A stretch of DNA of 64,000 nt from Cryptomeria japonica (GCF_030272615.1 NC_081406.1:471066400-471130399); one strand, 5' to 3'; positions 44,607 through 57,520 are shown, counted from the first letter of the stretch. Notes: generated by a model from the sequence alone, not told the origin. Numbers and translations: made by a program.

Positions 44607-45480
44607 AACTAGCATAGAAGAATCTCACCCTTGTTGTAGCAGTCATTCACTTTCTTCTGACTTCCTCGAATCCTTGATGATTTGTGATTGTGCTTCAAAT
44701 TCTGTTTTTCTTTATTGGTTACCTAGTAACATTATTGCTAATATGCTCTAGATCTGATCTCTTCTCCTAAGTTTCCACTAGTTTGACTCTTTAACCTCTA
44801 TAATTTTCACTGCCTCTTCTTTTCTTGACTTTGGTTTTGTTTGTTCAATTATTTCTTCTCTATTTTCTATGGTTCAAGGTTTATATGCTTCACCATTTTC
44901 CTTCTCTTCATTTTATTTTCCTTCATTCTCAGTAAATAAGGCACCGAAATCTCTTCTTTCTCGATGTCATGTCTTTTTCCTTCTGTTATGAGGCCTATTT
45001 CTAATATAGGTTAATCTTTCCTTTCTTCAATTATTTTAAAACAATACATCTCACTCACTTCTTCCTCCTAGTACTCTTTGATTTCCTTCATTATACTCTA
45101 TTTCACTAATCAATTCCTCAACGGCTTACACTTCTATTTATCTTTATTATCATACATCTCAAAAACTTCTTCCTCCTGGTACTCTGATTTTCTTCATAAT
45201 ACTCTATTTCATTAATCAGTTCCTCTTGGACTTAGACTTCTATTTTTCCAAATATTGGCTGAGACATTTGTACAACTCTTATATGTTATTTGCAAAAATA
45301 TCCAACCTCCTTTACTGCCAAAACATCATATGATTTTTTTCATTAATGCCTTTGTCCTCATCTTCCCATACTTGATTGGAAGTCAGTTCTTTCAATTCTC
45401 CGTCAATGCCTTTATTTTATCTATAGAACCCATTTTACTTCTAATTTTCTTCTGACTACCCCTTAATGATGCTTTCACTA
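44607..45480 (-). pseudogene. Probable LINE ORF1 remnant with internal duplication
   Basis: Sequence upstream of the endonuclease, rich in forward-strand TTCTTC/CTTC and therefore Glu/Lys-rich on the reverse strand. A unit of about 105 bp is duplicated (about 45045-45144 and 45153-45247; CTTCTTCCTCCTAGTACTCT is shared). Position and composition fit LINE ORF1, but no RNA-binding domain or zinc knuckle was recognised. Confidence 0.4.
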
Positions 45481-46058
45481 CTAAGAGCTTCACATTTGGG
45501 CATAGGATATTGATTTATTAGATAAAAATGTTGCATTAGTGTAGATTTCTAGAAGAATTTTTCAAATACCCCATTCCATTATAGATATGGCACTTTAAGG
45601 TCAGACATTTATAATTTAGCTACTGATGGCAAGCTACCAAGTATGTAAAATTTTCAATGCTCTTATTAACGAGATTTGAACAATATTTTATAATAATGTT
45701 AACCTCTTTAATGCATATTATGATATTTATTATAATGCTTGTTATGGACTTTGGCACAAATGATACTTTTTTGTAGAAATTTGAATATGCTTGAATTTTT
45801 CTTATTTGTCAGATATTTTCCAATTATGAGACACGCACTTACTCTTCAGCTTCTCTTAAGTCAATATCAGATTCAGATCTTGTAACTTTGGCTTTAAGCA
45901 TAGAATGTAGGACAAGTATGAAAGATAACTGCAAAGAAAATCACCTATCTCAAATCTTCTCTGTGACTATATCCTTATTGCTATGTCAATCATCAAATGT
46001 TTTTTTTTTTTCAATGTATTTATTGTTATGCTTATGATTCCAATACTTCATATATGTT
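45481..46058. other. AT-rich spacer
   Basis: No ORF or repeat signature. It may be intron sequence of the serine acetyltransferase gene. Confidence 0.4.
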
Positions 46059-46190
46059 TTGGATTAAAGCAAAAACAGGTTTTGAAGGGGCCCCGAAACC
46101 CTTTACAAAAAGATTCTAGGAGAGTTAGAATCAGAGATTAACATAAATCCAAAACAACACAGGCTGCAAAAGATAGACATTACAAACAGC
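46059..46190 (-). mobile_element. LINE 3' UTR fragment, reverse strand
   Basis: The reverse strand reads GTAAAGGGTTTCGGGGCCCC then TTCAAAACCTGTTTTTGC, the same tail as at 11320-11334 plus 20580-20610. It is probably an insertion in an intron. Confidence 0.6.
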
Positions 46191-46494
46191 AGCCTATTGC
46201 TGTAAGTTTAACATGAATGAATCAAAATAATTTTATTTCCAGATTTTGTAAGTTTTTGTGACTTTGTTAACTTGCAACTCATAGGCACTTTGTGTTTAAC
46301 TAATCCAAAGTTTGTCACCCTATTGCATGAAAAATGATTGACATAATTTTTATATATCATAAAGTAACCTCTTAATTTAAAGGAAGAAAATTTCTGGTTT
46401 ACAAAACACAAATAACGAGAACGGCTTTATCAACTAGAAACAGAATATTTAAAAGCTAAAAGATCAAAGGAGCTACATCTTGTAGAAAATTTAC

Positions 46495-47310
46495 CTGCAA
46501 CATTGAGACTCTGTCTCCAATAACAGCAGTTTCACCAATGACTATGCCTGTGCCATGATCGAGTAAAATACCCTTGCCAATACGAGCAGCTGAACAGAAA
46601 CCAAGTGATACTTATTCTAAGTTATATGATTCTGCATGCATCAAAACCTCCTACCAATGGTATAAAAAATTAAAAGGTTGTCAAGACCAGGACGAAGAAG
46701 AATGAACAAAGACAGGAAAAGAACCATTTATGACAATCATATCCACCTGATTTGTACAATTTTTCTTGTTTTTAAGTTGTTTAATATTTATTATTATGTT
46801 TTCAAGTGGAATACCAAGGTGGTGAAGAATGTAATAATTTGCATTAGTTCTCACTTCTTAGCAGGTCATCGGGAAGGTTTTCAATTAAAAATTACAGTGT
46901 CCGATGAATGGCATTATAAATTACTTCAGAATAAACTACTTCAGATTCAATTATGTACAATCCTGGCAATCAATTTTTAAACAAAAAATAAGTAAACCCT
47001 TATTCAACTTGATCTTAAAGGGCATATTATTTGGTAGCATACCTGGATGCATATCCACAGCAAAGACCTGGAGATTATAAGAAAAATTATTGCAAAAAAA
47101 GAACTATTGTATTTGCTCTAAACCTCAGACTAGGAGAATAAAATACTTGACTTCCCACTCTCATTAAATTTCTGAAACCATAAAAATGTTTGCCTTCATT
47201 AGACAAAGAATCACCTCACTGATGCGGCTTTGCAAAGCCAAAGCTAGTACTCGTTGACCTCGATTCCACAAAGCATGTGCAACACGATACGATTGTAAAG
47301 CATGATAACC
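46495..47310 (-). CDS. Serine O-acetyltransferase, three internal exons
   Basis: Serine acetyltransferase makes O-acetylserine from serine and acetyl-CoA, the first step of cysteine synthesis. Three exons join in frame with GT-AG borders. Exon 47310-47215 encodes [20 protein letters not shown] and [12 protein letters not shown]. Exon 47067-47043 encodes VFAVDMHP. Exon 46589-46495 encodes [14 protein letters not shown] and [16 protein letters not shown]. This spans the catalytic DxHP and HGTG region and the left-handed beta-helix start, with the D-H pair and catalytic H present. In Arabidopsis the SERAT3 class is intron-rich whereas other isoforms are largely intronless, so SERAT3-like is a reasonable inference. 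Neither the first exons nor the VTLGGTGK exon were found nearby. The rest lies across long introns or outside the window, or the gene is broken. Confidence 0.88.
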
Positions 47311-50300
47311 CTGCAAAGCAAGTACAAATTAAGGAGAATATGTAATAAGTCTCTGTGAAGCAAAGAAAGGTCTACATAAAGTAGTATTTATCATACATAT
47401 AAGAAAAATCAAGCTAGTCTGTTGATAAAGGAATTCTTATCCCAAAACAAAAACACACAGTATGGTATATGTTAGAGGAAATCTTATTTATTCAAGAAAT
47501 TAATTCTTCTTAGTTTCTTGAAGCATCTATTGGAAAAATGCATCATTGGAGAAAGCTCAAAATTAAAAATAACAAGAATCAAACGGCTGTGCACTTTGAG
47601 ATATGGATTCACCAGCAGGGTAATGAAGCCTTTTACAGGGGGATATGGAGACTTTTCATTTTCCATAGATGTGACATGATCGACCTACTACATACTAGTT
47701 AGTAGATTTTGTCGATCACGCAATGATGTAGGTATTTTATTGTATGCTCAAGAATGTGAGGTTGATGGGTGGGCAGGGAGAAAGTTTATAAGGGATTGCT
47801 AAATGGGGTTAGGCCAGCCGACAAGAAGGAAAATGGAGCTTATAATTCACTAGTCTATCCAATAAAGATTTCATGCATGGCTAAGCTTCCATCGATTAAC
47901 TCTATTCAATTAACTGAGATGTTTTTTGACCTCCACTACTCAATGAAGCAACTCTCATAAGCAAGCATCTTAGTAACTTTTGCTCAGACTGCATATTTTG
48001 GTCTCCTCGTGTCCTACTAGTTCTGATTTGTTATTGGTCATTCCTCATGTCCTACCAATGCTGATTTATAAAACTTTTCTAGCCTGTAAATCAGAACAAT
48101 ATTCTTTACATCTTGTTCATGGGGGCCACCTTTTTTCCCCAATCTACAGTTTCAACACAAGCATATGATTAAGTACACTCTTTTTATTAGCTTCAGATCC
48201 AAAGGCTCTTTTGGGTTCCTAAGTTTACTTCTAAGGATTTTCACAGGCTTACAATAGATTCTTAAGCCATTCTTAGTATCCTTGTCAACTTTTCTGAGGT
48301 CTCTTGCAAATATGGCAAGCAAGCTTTTATATCATGTTCAAAGATTACCTCTCTCCTCTGTGGACCTTTTTTCACTGGAGCAACCTTCTTTATTTGCTAT
48401 ATCCATTTCTCTTCTGAAAGTCTTGCTAAGATACCTAAACATTGATTCCATATGTTCCTTGTCTACAATTTTCAGAGCTCTTGTGAAGAGCATGTTGAGA
48501 ACAAGCTTTTGGGATGAATGGTGATGTGAATCAGTTCTGATGTACAAGCTTGTTTGTGTCTCCTTTCAATAAATTATAAAATTGATGCTCAAGAGAGCCA
48601 TCTTCATTCTGTAATGATTAGGGCATCTAAGAAAGGAATTTCTGCATTTTCTTCTACCTGCGTTCTGAATTGGATATGTTCAGATAGTGAGAAAAATGCA
48701 AGGAGGATGCTCTTTAATCGCTTCATCTTTTTCTTTTTCTTCAAAATTGCAGGGAGAGATCACAATAAGAAAAATATTACAGCTATCCAAATTTTGGAAC
48801 CTCATGCCATCCCCATCCACCTCTATAGGCAGTTCCTCTTGAGTCCCAGTTACCCAAAAGTTATGATGATTAAAGAGAATTTTGCTTGTTACATAAATCA
48901 TTCATTATAGAAAGGCGGCAACTTCAGCTGATATTCAAGGTGTTAGCTTAGTAGACATTATCACACTCACTATTGTCCTCTTAAGTCTCCAAACTTTCCT
49001 CTTCTAATAATGTCATGTATAAATGTTCTAACACACTATCAGGACTTCTGATACAGTACGATATTGCAGACGTCATCTCTAATGTCCCCAACTAGGAGGC
49101 TGTCAATTCCCAATGATTAACATGCATCACTATGCATTTAAATCAGATTAAATTAAGAAACAATTAATGATTCATAATACATTTGACAGTTAACCTACTT
49201 AAGCCCCGATCCCTTACTTCTCTCCTGACATCAATCCGAAGGAGGTGTTGGAACCCTAATTTTTTGCAAAGATTTAAGGTCTCCTAAATAAGAAAAAGAG
49301 GTAAAAACCCTAAAGTTGTATTCACCGTGAAGTCATGGTTTAAATTCAGGCAAAGTTTAATATTTCAGATTTTTGCACTATATGTGGGGTTAATGCGGAT
49401 CCCACAAGGGTAGAGCTCAGCATATGATGTTAAAAGAAATCGTGAAGGCAGATGGTCTAGACTTTTAAATCAATTTGGTTTAAGTGATAATACATTCCCA
49501 AAGCTAGATTTAAAATCCAAGACTTGTGTTATTTAAATCAACTTTAAATAATAATATGGAAGGCGAAAAATTTAAGCTTCTTTTATCCTGCAGAATGAAG
49601 CCATATTTTAAAAGAGGATGAATCATCGCTAAGGAATGGCATTGATCAGTAAAATAAGAATTGATATTATTTAATCATTTTCTAAAATGATTTGAATATT
49701 TAATCACAGAAACTAGCTTTATTAATCTAAGCATACAAATGCTAGTGTGGGGCCTAATGTTTATTTTCACCCAACCGAGGAAGACTTATTTTATAAATAA
49801 AAACATTTAAGGGATTTAATGAAATACATTTAGCTCATAAAGTGGCAGGTCCCATGTGCCCTCGCACAATAAAATTTCAAGAATGGAAAAGGAAAAAATC
49901 CTACCAATGATGTAATGTCAACCCTGGGAGGTGAGGACTACAAGATATGGAGTACGGAGCCCGTTTTTCGCCAAAAGCATGATGCTCAAAAATACAATTT
50001 AACGTTTCATTGAAAACCATTGTTTCTTCGATAAAAGCTAAAGTTGCCCTAATCTGATTTTAGGGTTGAAAACTTCAAATAATGAAGCGAGACTTCGGTG
50101 GGGCTTACAATATGTGAAACATATTATCTAAAAACATATCACCACACCGCAAGTAAATAAAGGCAGAATGAAAAAGGAAGTGTGATAGAGCAGGGAGCTT
50201 TTCACCATTTCGCAAGGGGTATGGAAGAAAACCCTAGAAATGATGCGAAATAGCGATGTGTAAGGTGAGCACACAAACTTAAGTCTGGAAATGTGTATGA

Positions 50301-50324
50301 GCATTCTTCTAAGCATAGAGTTTA
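47311..50324. other. Intron or intergenic sequence, no clear gene
   Basis: Short ORFs exist (for example 47769-47960, 48282-48524 and 48554-48910), but none shows a domain I can defend. The first has a weak resemblance to the end of a copia RNase H (MAKLPSINSIQLTEMF). Upstream exons of the acetyltransferase were looked for here on the reverse strand and not seen. Confidence 0.4.
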
Positions 50325-52265
50325 CGTCAAAAGTACAGCTGCGAGTGCCATGGTAGACATATACACGAACTGTTTAATAAAACCGCCTCAAAAGGTTGTA
50401 TCCCATGGAATGCAATCACTGCAGGATATACACAAAAACGGATTTGTTGAAAGATTTTAGAAATTTCCAAATCAAGTGCAATTGACAGGCGTAAAGTCAG
50501 TTTCCCACAACCTTTGACAGCATATTCTCAGCACCTTTCGGAATGGAAGCTCGAATCGCTCACATGTCCCCTGCGAAAGAATGAATCTGCTACACAATTT
50601 GCCTTGAAGTTTATGGTTTCCAAGACACAATGATTGCAGGATCCGCACAGTTTGGAATCATAAACGAGAATTTTGAAACTTTAAAACAAATGCAGTTGGT
50701 GGATATAATGATGAATTCCACAGCTTTGGCCAGATAGGAACAGCCGAATAAGGTAAGAACAACCATCATAACATAACAAAGGGAGATTGTATACTGTATC
50801 TTCGTGAGTTCAAATGTAGGGTACAGTGTGTGAATTGGTTGATAATTACCTCATAGAAGTGCAATTTCATGCACAATATGACTGCACGATATATAAAAGG
50901 GTTGGATGAAGGGTTGTCAAGCAAATATGATTCACAGGAGCATTGGAATGGAGTATGGGCACTCGCCAAAGCAAAATGAAGGCATTTAACCTGCACCAGG
51001 ATGGGATCATTGGGACAGAATACGAATATCCATTTAGGAATGAATAATAGAGGATTTTGCCGGATGTTGTCTGTGAAATGAAGAAGTGTAGACACGGCAT
51101 GTGCACTGAAGACATAACGCCTCGAAGAGGTGTCAACATGTGGCTACAGCATGTTCATCAAAGTATAATGAATATTCGCAAAATAAATTTGTTGAAAAGG
51201 TTTCAAGCTAATGCAATCGGCAGGTGTAAAGCCGAGATGTACAACCTTTACCAGTATCCTTCCTATTTGAGTGAACACATTTTATGGACACTTATCAAAG
51301 CATATTTTGTACAGATTTTCTGTCTGATATTATGGTTGGAAATGCTCTTGTAGACAAACTCACAAACTCTGGAGATTCAAACAAGGCACATGAATTGTTG
51401 ATGCTGTTTCATGGGATGTCATGATTGTGTGATATATACAAAATGAACATGTTAAAAAGGCTTTAGCAACTTCCAAGTGAATGCAAAATTACAATCTTTA
51501 CCAGTCTTCTCCCTGCCTGTGATCAAACAGGAATATTGGAACGATTATGATGTATCCAGGAAAGCACAATTTTTGGTTAAACGATGCAGCTACTAATGTT
51601 CTGAGAGACATGTAAAACCAAAGTCTACAAGCTTTACCAGCATCATCGTGACCTGCGGCAGAATGGAAGCCTTAGAACAGTATGCGAGCATCCAACAAAA
51701 CATTGGGATAAACGTTGTTATTGAATGTTGCACTGTAAATATCCCCAAGACACATGATCTCATGGAATGTAATGATCAGAGGATATGGAACACAATAGAC
51801 TCGTTGAAAAGGCTATTTCCTCACATTTGCGCCCGGTTAATTAGAGAAATAGTTCCTCTTACTGGTATCCATAATTTTCTGAAATTGGCAAGGAAGAGAA
51901 TCGGGTGCATCTTGAGTCCATTTCAATGACATAGTGATAGATCAAGAGATCAGAATAGAGTCTACTCAAAGTGGTTTTACACTTGAAGATGAGGAAAATA
52001 CATTACAAAAATGTCTTGCATTCTGCATCAACTTTGGGCTTAAACCTTCAGAGTTAGTTGGGAGATTTGTTGTTTGAACACGCAACATGATGGATGTAAG
52101 ATGCTGAGCTCGCATTTAGATGGTTTTCATCAGCATTTACAAAATGAGCAAAAACAATCTTTACTAAAGCAAGACACAGATTTGCACTTTAATGACATTG
52201 ACATGTTACTAAAAAATGGGTATGAAAGGGCACTTTGTGAAAACCAAGAACACAGTGCAATGCAC
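50325..52265 (+). pseudogene. PPR protein gene (PLS type), heavily decayed
   Basis: Scattered frames give typical land-plant pentatricopeptide pieces in order: SAMVDIYTNC (50344), SWNAITAGYTQNGFVE (50403), a VQLTGVKS piece (50479), MQSAGVKPRCTTFTSILP (51211), LSDIMVGNALVD (51320), NKAHELL and DVMIV*YIQNEHVKKALAT (51395-51475), KPKSTSFTSIIVTCGRMEAL (51615), and a later FGLKPSE piece (52034). These match the family pattern NALVDMY-AKC, WNAMIAGYAQNG, GVKPDSTTFTSILPACA. Frameshifts and stops occur every 50-150 bases. PPR proteins bind organellar RNA. This copy is clearly dead and covers at least four repeat sets. Confidence 0.8.
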
Positions 52266-52894
52266 AAATAAAAGAATTGCGTGAATTAAATTAACTAAGG
52301 GGTACAAAGCTGTAGTGAAAGCACTCATATAAAAGTAAAATGTTTTCATGAGTTTTAAGGAATCAATACTTTCAAATTACAAGTGAAATGATTTCACTAT
52401 GGTGAATTGTTTCTACAAAATAAATGGGATTGCAAGTTAAGGGTAATTAAGTGAATGTAATTTCACACTCAAAGGATTTGTTTTATAATCTATCGATAAA
52501 TTTCCCCAAAGTGATGCAAAAATAGTTCCAGAATATATTCTTCCCATGCTTTCAACATTACCAGATCCTGCGCAGAATAAAAGGGTGTAAGTCATAAAAG
52601 GAAGTATAAATGAACTTACAAAAGGGATGATTAGTTTTACTCCCAATTGAACTGATGTAATAGATGGGAGAAACTCTTTTACACATAGAGAAAAGGGAAA
52701 AGTAATTAAACAGGTAGAGAAGAATTATTTTCACTCAAGTAAAAGTGCAACACTTAGAAAAGTGAATTATCAATGAGGGATTTTTTTTTTTACTCATGTT
52801 TTGGCTGGAGATTTTTGATAAAAATACAAGAGCCCAGCGAATTTATTTCACTTAGGGAGGGAGAAAAGAGCTTTACATGAAATGGAAATTGGGT
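52266..52894. other. Spacer after the PPR relic
   Basis: AT-rich, no convincing ORF. It may include more eroded PPR sequence. Confidence 0.4.
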
Positions 52895-53627
52895 GAAGAC
52901 ATTAATATTATTTTTTTTTGATCGGTAACAGGTATTACAATTTCAGCTGCTCTGCAACGTACCACTAAGTACCACTAGCTTAAGACAATACGGGGTCTCG
53001 CCCCTCCAATATAGACGCTTTTGACTGGAGCTATGAACCAGTGGGGCCACAAAGGGGGACCCCATCCCCGAGGTGAACAAGTTGAGGCTTTAATGCATCC
53101 AATGTAAGTCTCATGCAGCTTAACAATCCATCAGATCCATATTACTCCTTATAAGTCCCGTCTCCTTATCTCTCCACAATACTCCTTATATCTCCCTTCT
53201 CCTTATCTCTCCATACGCCTTATATCTCCCTCCCCTTATCTCTCCACACTCCACCTTATTGCTCCATATCAACTACTTATCCCTCCACTAGAACACCTTA
53301 TCACTCCATCTGGCAGTAGGTTCGCACAGCAGCTGCACCGAGGAAGAATCACACCACACCAACAGTCACGGGTTCTTGAACAGCTTGGAAGACATCACCG
53401 AAGGCACCAGCGAGCATACAGGGGCATTAACGCCAACGCAGGGGAAGCATCGATCGTAGGGGGAGGAGGCAGAACGGCGATCCAAGCACGCACCAAGGCA
53501 CAAACCGGGGGAAACCAGCATGGGGGCATCGCTCGGGAAGAGATTCGAACCTATGACCCACTATCAACAGTGGGGTGCAACTTGCCGTTGCACTGCGGGG
53601 TTAACACCCGAAGACATTAATATTATT
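52895..53627 (-). mobile_element. Long SINE-like retroposon with minisatellite body
   Basis: An 18-bp target duplication GAAGACATTAATATTATT flanks it (52895-52912 and 53610-53627). On the reverse strand the 5' end (53609 downward) has a tRNA-like head with a B box AGGTTCGAATCT (53552-53541) and an A-box-like GCAGTGCAACGG. The middle (53150-53310) is a degenerate GGAGATAAGGAG minisatellite. The 3' end is CTGTTACCGATC followed by a short A tail. No ORF was found. At about 700 bp it is long for a SINE and may be composite. Its poly-A tail and long duplication show LINE-machinery retroposition. Confidence 0.8.
53150..53310 (-). repeat. CTCCTTATCTCTCC minisatellite in SINE body
   Basis: Variable units such as CTCCTTATCTCTCCACAATA, CTCCTTATATCTCCC and CCTTATCTCTCCA are repeated about eight times. 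Confidence 0.75.
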
Positions 53628-55891
53628 AGGAGAATGCTTTTGGCCTAATAATAATAAACTACTTGATATATCTTTTACGAAAAAATTTTCACGGGAATAT
53701 GAAAGGCAAAGTTGACAAAAGATCATTTGCAGTTGTGATTAAAATACGAAACATTTGTAAATTAAAATTAGATTGTGATTATTAACAAACAGTTGTGTCT
53801 TTTCATAATGTAACGGTCTGAAATGCTCCTTTGAATTTATAAAAGGGAAATCAAGACTGAAAAGAATAGGGGGATACATTATAACATTATTAGACACTGA
53901 TAATCCTAGGGTTTCAAGGGAGAATGTATATAAATTATTTTGTTCAAAATATGTATCCAACTATTTATCAATGTAATACAAAATATTACTAACTTGTTTT
54001 TGCATTCTATTCTTCTTTATCATATAAATTAGTATATTAAGGATATAGCTAATTTATCATTGTGTTTTAAAGCTCTATGTGTCCTATTCAAGTTGGTCTC
54101 TTCAAGGAAGAGTTAAAATCCTGTTGGAAGAATGTTGTGGTCGAGAGGAATAAGATTACTAAAAACAACTCAGTAATTAACATACTTGCACGTCTATACA
54201 AGGTGTAGGCATCATACTTGCTTGTTTATGCAAGGGGTAGTGCTAAGCAGTTTGACTTTAACACATTGGATGAACAGATAACTATTTAGACTCTGTGGCC
54301 CAGGATAAGGCACTGATCAAACTTTACTTTCAGAATTAAATCAAGTTATTTGTTTCATTTTTAGTTGTAGAGATAGGAGTATAAGTGGAGATTCAGATCA
54401 TTTTAAACCTCTATGCCAGTTTGAAATTGATCTGAATCAAGGAAGAAACACTACAATCATAATCTGCCTGAAAATCATAAATTGATACAAAAAGATAAAG
54501 AATATTTGATGATAAGGTACACCCGCCTTGGTTTAGCAAAGCCAGAAGAGCGGGGAATTACAGCCATATCGGTTCATTCCGTTCGTTGGCCAAAATCATT
54601 GTAAAACCTTAGCATAAGGCTTGGCATACCTTTAGGGTTTAGAAGTCTGCAATTTTGGGAACCAACAGGAGGATGGGGAAATACTTGTCATAGGGCGCTT
54701 GGAAACCATCTACAAGAAGGCTCCCTCAAGGCATTGGGAATGCATGTTCATACCCATCTCGGGACTCTCCCTCAAGGCATTGGAAATACTTTTCCTTACC
54801 CATCTTGGAACTTACCTGCCTTGCGTGAATTTACTCCACCTCTCCCTACGCGATACCAATATCTCCTCTTAAGGGGCTATAGCGAGTGATTAAGGAATAG
54901 GCTATGAATATATTAGCTTCAACGGATTATGAATAGTTAGGAACTATGTCACAAGGTTCGAATTCGAGTTCGAGTTCAGCAACAATAAAATTCAGATGAA
55001 GTTCAACAAGAGTAAAAAAAATTTAAAAAAAATCGACATTAAATTTGCCTTATACAAATGTGTTAAATTTAAAATAAAACATCATTATATTAAATATAAT
55101 TAATTGGTTAAATTTAATTTAAATCTGTTAATTTTTTGTATATTTGTTAATTTTTATCTATAAATAGTTTAAAATATAAATTAAATATTTTAAAATATGA
55201 CGATTTAATTTATTAAATATTAATATTAAAAAATATTTAAATAAGATAAAATAATATTAAATTCAACTATAGTAAATGTTAACTTTTTTAATAAAAGAAT
55301 TTAAGTTTATTAAAATAATACTTGACATTTCTAATAATATACACATTAATAAAAATTATAATATATCATTAATTTTATCAATGAAAAAACCATTAAAAAA
55401 AAAAAAAAAATTTTAAAGAGATAAATGTTAAAAAAATTTAATATAAATAAAATAATGTTTATTAAAGATTTAGCATATTTGATAAAATTGTATAATTAAA
55501 AACTCATATAAATTGTTATTTATACTATGGCATACACACTAGACTGTATATTGGTCCCCTTATTCCTAGCAGCACTCATATATAATAATCTGTAAATAAG
55601 TAAGCCACAACGTACCTATTTTCTGTTATATGATGCTTACCCACAATAATATATATTTTATTTCTTCCTGATCTCTTTCTTGTGATTAGTATAAATATAT
55701 ATATCATTCCCCTTGATCGATGCCTTTTGTGGAGTGGCAGTTTGATTATATAAATATCCTCTCCCCACGTGTGAGTGAAGAGAGGTGTCTAAACCATAAA
55801 CGATGCCCCCTTTTGACCTTTGGCTTTCAAACTATCTGCTGGGGATAAGATCGCACCTTTTGGGGAGTAGCATATATTAAAAGGGAATCGT
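53628..55891. other. AT-rich intergenic spacer
   Basis: No gene is supported. At 54718-54812 a 46-bp unit is duplicated (CTCCCTCAAGGCATTGG shared). Positions 55010-55530 are extremely AT-rich with A runs. This is the flank of gypsy element G2. Confidence 0.5.
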
Positions 55892-56187
55892 TGTTTGCCT
55901 CACAAGGTAAACAGAAAGAGTACAAAAGTAATGCAAAAATGAACAATGCAAGTACAAGATGAATACGAGAATAAGCTTTCCATTAATGAATCAGAATGCA
56001 CCCAATGTCCATAGTATTATATGTCGTAAAACATCCCATCCTTCAATACCCGCAGGTAGTACAATATATAACAGCCGAAGGGGTGCGACACAACCGTCGC
56101 AACTCCAACTACCTACCCGTCGGCTAACTAACTACTAACAAATAACATTACTACCAAAACATAAGATATACATATTTCCCGACAACA
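55892..56187 (-). repeat. 3' LTR of G2
   Basis: About 296 bp on the reverse strand, from TGTTGTCGGG to GTGAGGCAAACA. The end resembles GTTTACCAACCTCACAC...AAACA of the G1 LTR. A TATATATT TATA-like site is near 56075. The 5' copy is outside the window, so limits and target duplication are unconfirmed. Confidence 0.65.
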
Positions 56188-56316
56188 TCATCCACCCCAA
56201 AAAAGAAGTCGTCTCCGATGACTAACAACAAAAATGGAGACAATGCAACCCATACAAAATATACATCCAAGACAAAACTAAGGAGGGGGTTGAGGAAGCA
56301 TCCCTAAAGTAGAAGG

Positions 56317-57520
56317 CTAAGATGCCGGTGTCTGGGCTGCCAAGCGGACGCGGAGCTCATAAACCTGTTGAGTACGTGCAGTCACATCACGCTCCGCCAC
56401 CAACACTTTCTCCAAAGCCGTCTTCACCATATGCGTGGCTTCCAGTAACTCCTCTTTCGTATTCGCTATCTTCGTCATACAAACCAATCGAGCCTGCAAC
56501 AGGCTCCTCTCGGCAGTGACTGCATCCAACTCCTGCTGCACGAGGCTCCTCACTCTGCTCCGTCGAAAGGTGAGTCTCCACCTCAGCCTTCTCTGCTCGG
56601 GCCATCTCAAGCTGCGCCAACAATTGTGCCCTCTCTGTTGCCCACAAGGCCTGCTGACTGGCCACATCCCTCTCCAACTCGACTCGAGCAGCCTCGCAGA
56701 CTGCAGACTCAAGCTGCGTACGCCTTAATGCATAGTAGGTGTCGCGGTAGACCTGCTCAATCTCTCGGACGACGGCCATCACCCGACTCTCCACGATGGG
56801 CTCACGCACAATCCAAGCCTGTAGCATCTCATCCGTCTGAGTAGTCGGCCATCCCTAAGACTCAAAGCATGTAGCAAAAGCTCTGGGGCAGCCCACCTGC
56901 ATAAACTATAGGACCCTCTCTAACTCCACCACAACCGGCTGTAATGCTCGCATCTGGGCCGTGGCCACCACTCGCCTACCCCTCGTTACCATGTCAACTA
57001 AATAGGCCTCAAAGTCCTCCCCCTCTTGCTCCGAAGGCTATGACCGTGATGGAAGTGGCATCTGTGTAAGAGCACCAAGGGGTAACTGAGAAGTCTCTGT
57101 CGGAACCGATACTGCCGCATCGTGCTGGTATGAAGGTACCTCCTCCGCCACTAGAGGTGTAGCATCCCCCTGCTTCTGGATGGCAGAGACCACCTCTCCT
57201 GCCTTGTTCCCAACTGCTGGTACATGTGCCTCACTAGATGAATCGTCCAAGTCTACTGCCTCAGCTGGAATCTCTCGACAGGGTGAGAATACAGCAGCTC
57301 CCACGGGTGGTACCACTATCATCTGAAATCGCTGAGTCAGCCAGCTCTCCATAGCCACTACCGACGGATCTGTACTAGGGATCTCTGAGACTCTCTGCAT
57401 CTCTACGACTGGAGTGTGTGTCGTCATAGCCATGGGCTCCGCCAACAAGGAGGCAGAAATGGTCACCAATGCCTCAAGTCCAACAACATCCAACCGCACC
57501 TGAGGCTCCGTATCAACCAC
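56317..57520 (-). pseudogene. G2 ORF2 C-terminal part
   Basis: On the reverse strand the frame 57520-57038 is a low-complexity region (AMESWLTQRFQMIVVPPVG, DLDDSSSEAH). Frames 56827-56387 and 56712-56317 hold a coiled coil (REIEQVYRDTYYALRRTQ, VELERDVASQQALWATERAQ, EELLEATHMVKTALEKVLVA). The EAxHMVKxA motif and its place match the G1 ORF2 C-terminus. Frameshifts near 57000, 56840 and 56550 break it. Confidence 0.55.

Noticed and set aside
2293-45480. A single reverse-strand LINE running from ORF1 at 45 kb to RNase H at 2.3 kb, opened by all later insertions
   Set aside because: Attractive, since the domain order fits, but the linking sequence (10861-11334, 39444-39723 and 43288-43949) shows no LINE domain and part is in the opposite orientation; not supported.
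46495-47310. Horizontal transfer of a bacterial cysE gene
   Set aside because: The segment has GT-AG introns with plant-like borders, so it is a normal plant serine acetyltransferase.
47769-47960. Copia RNase H fragment on the forward strand
   Set aside because: Only a short weak resemblance (MAKLPSINSIQLTEMF), with no neighbouring copia domains or LTR; kept as unassigned.
53541-53609. tRNA gene
   Set aside because: A good B box and a weak A box exist, but no cloverleaf can be drawn and the sequence is the head of a retroposon with flanking duplications.
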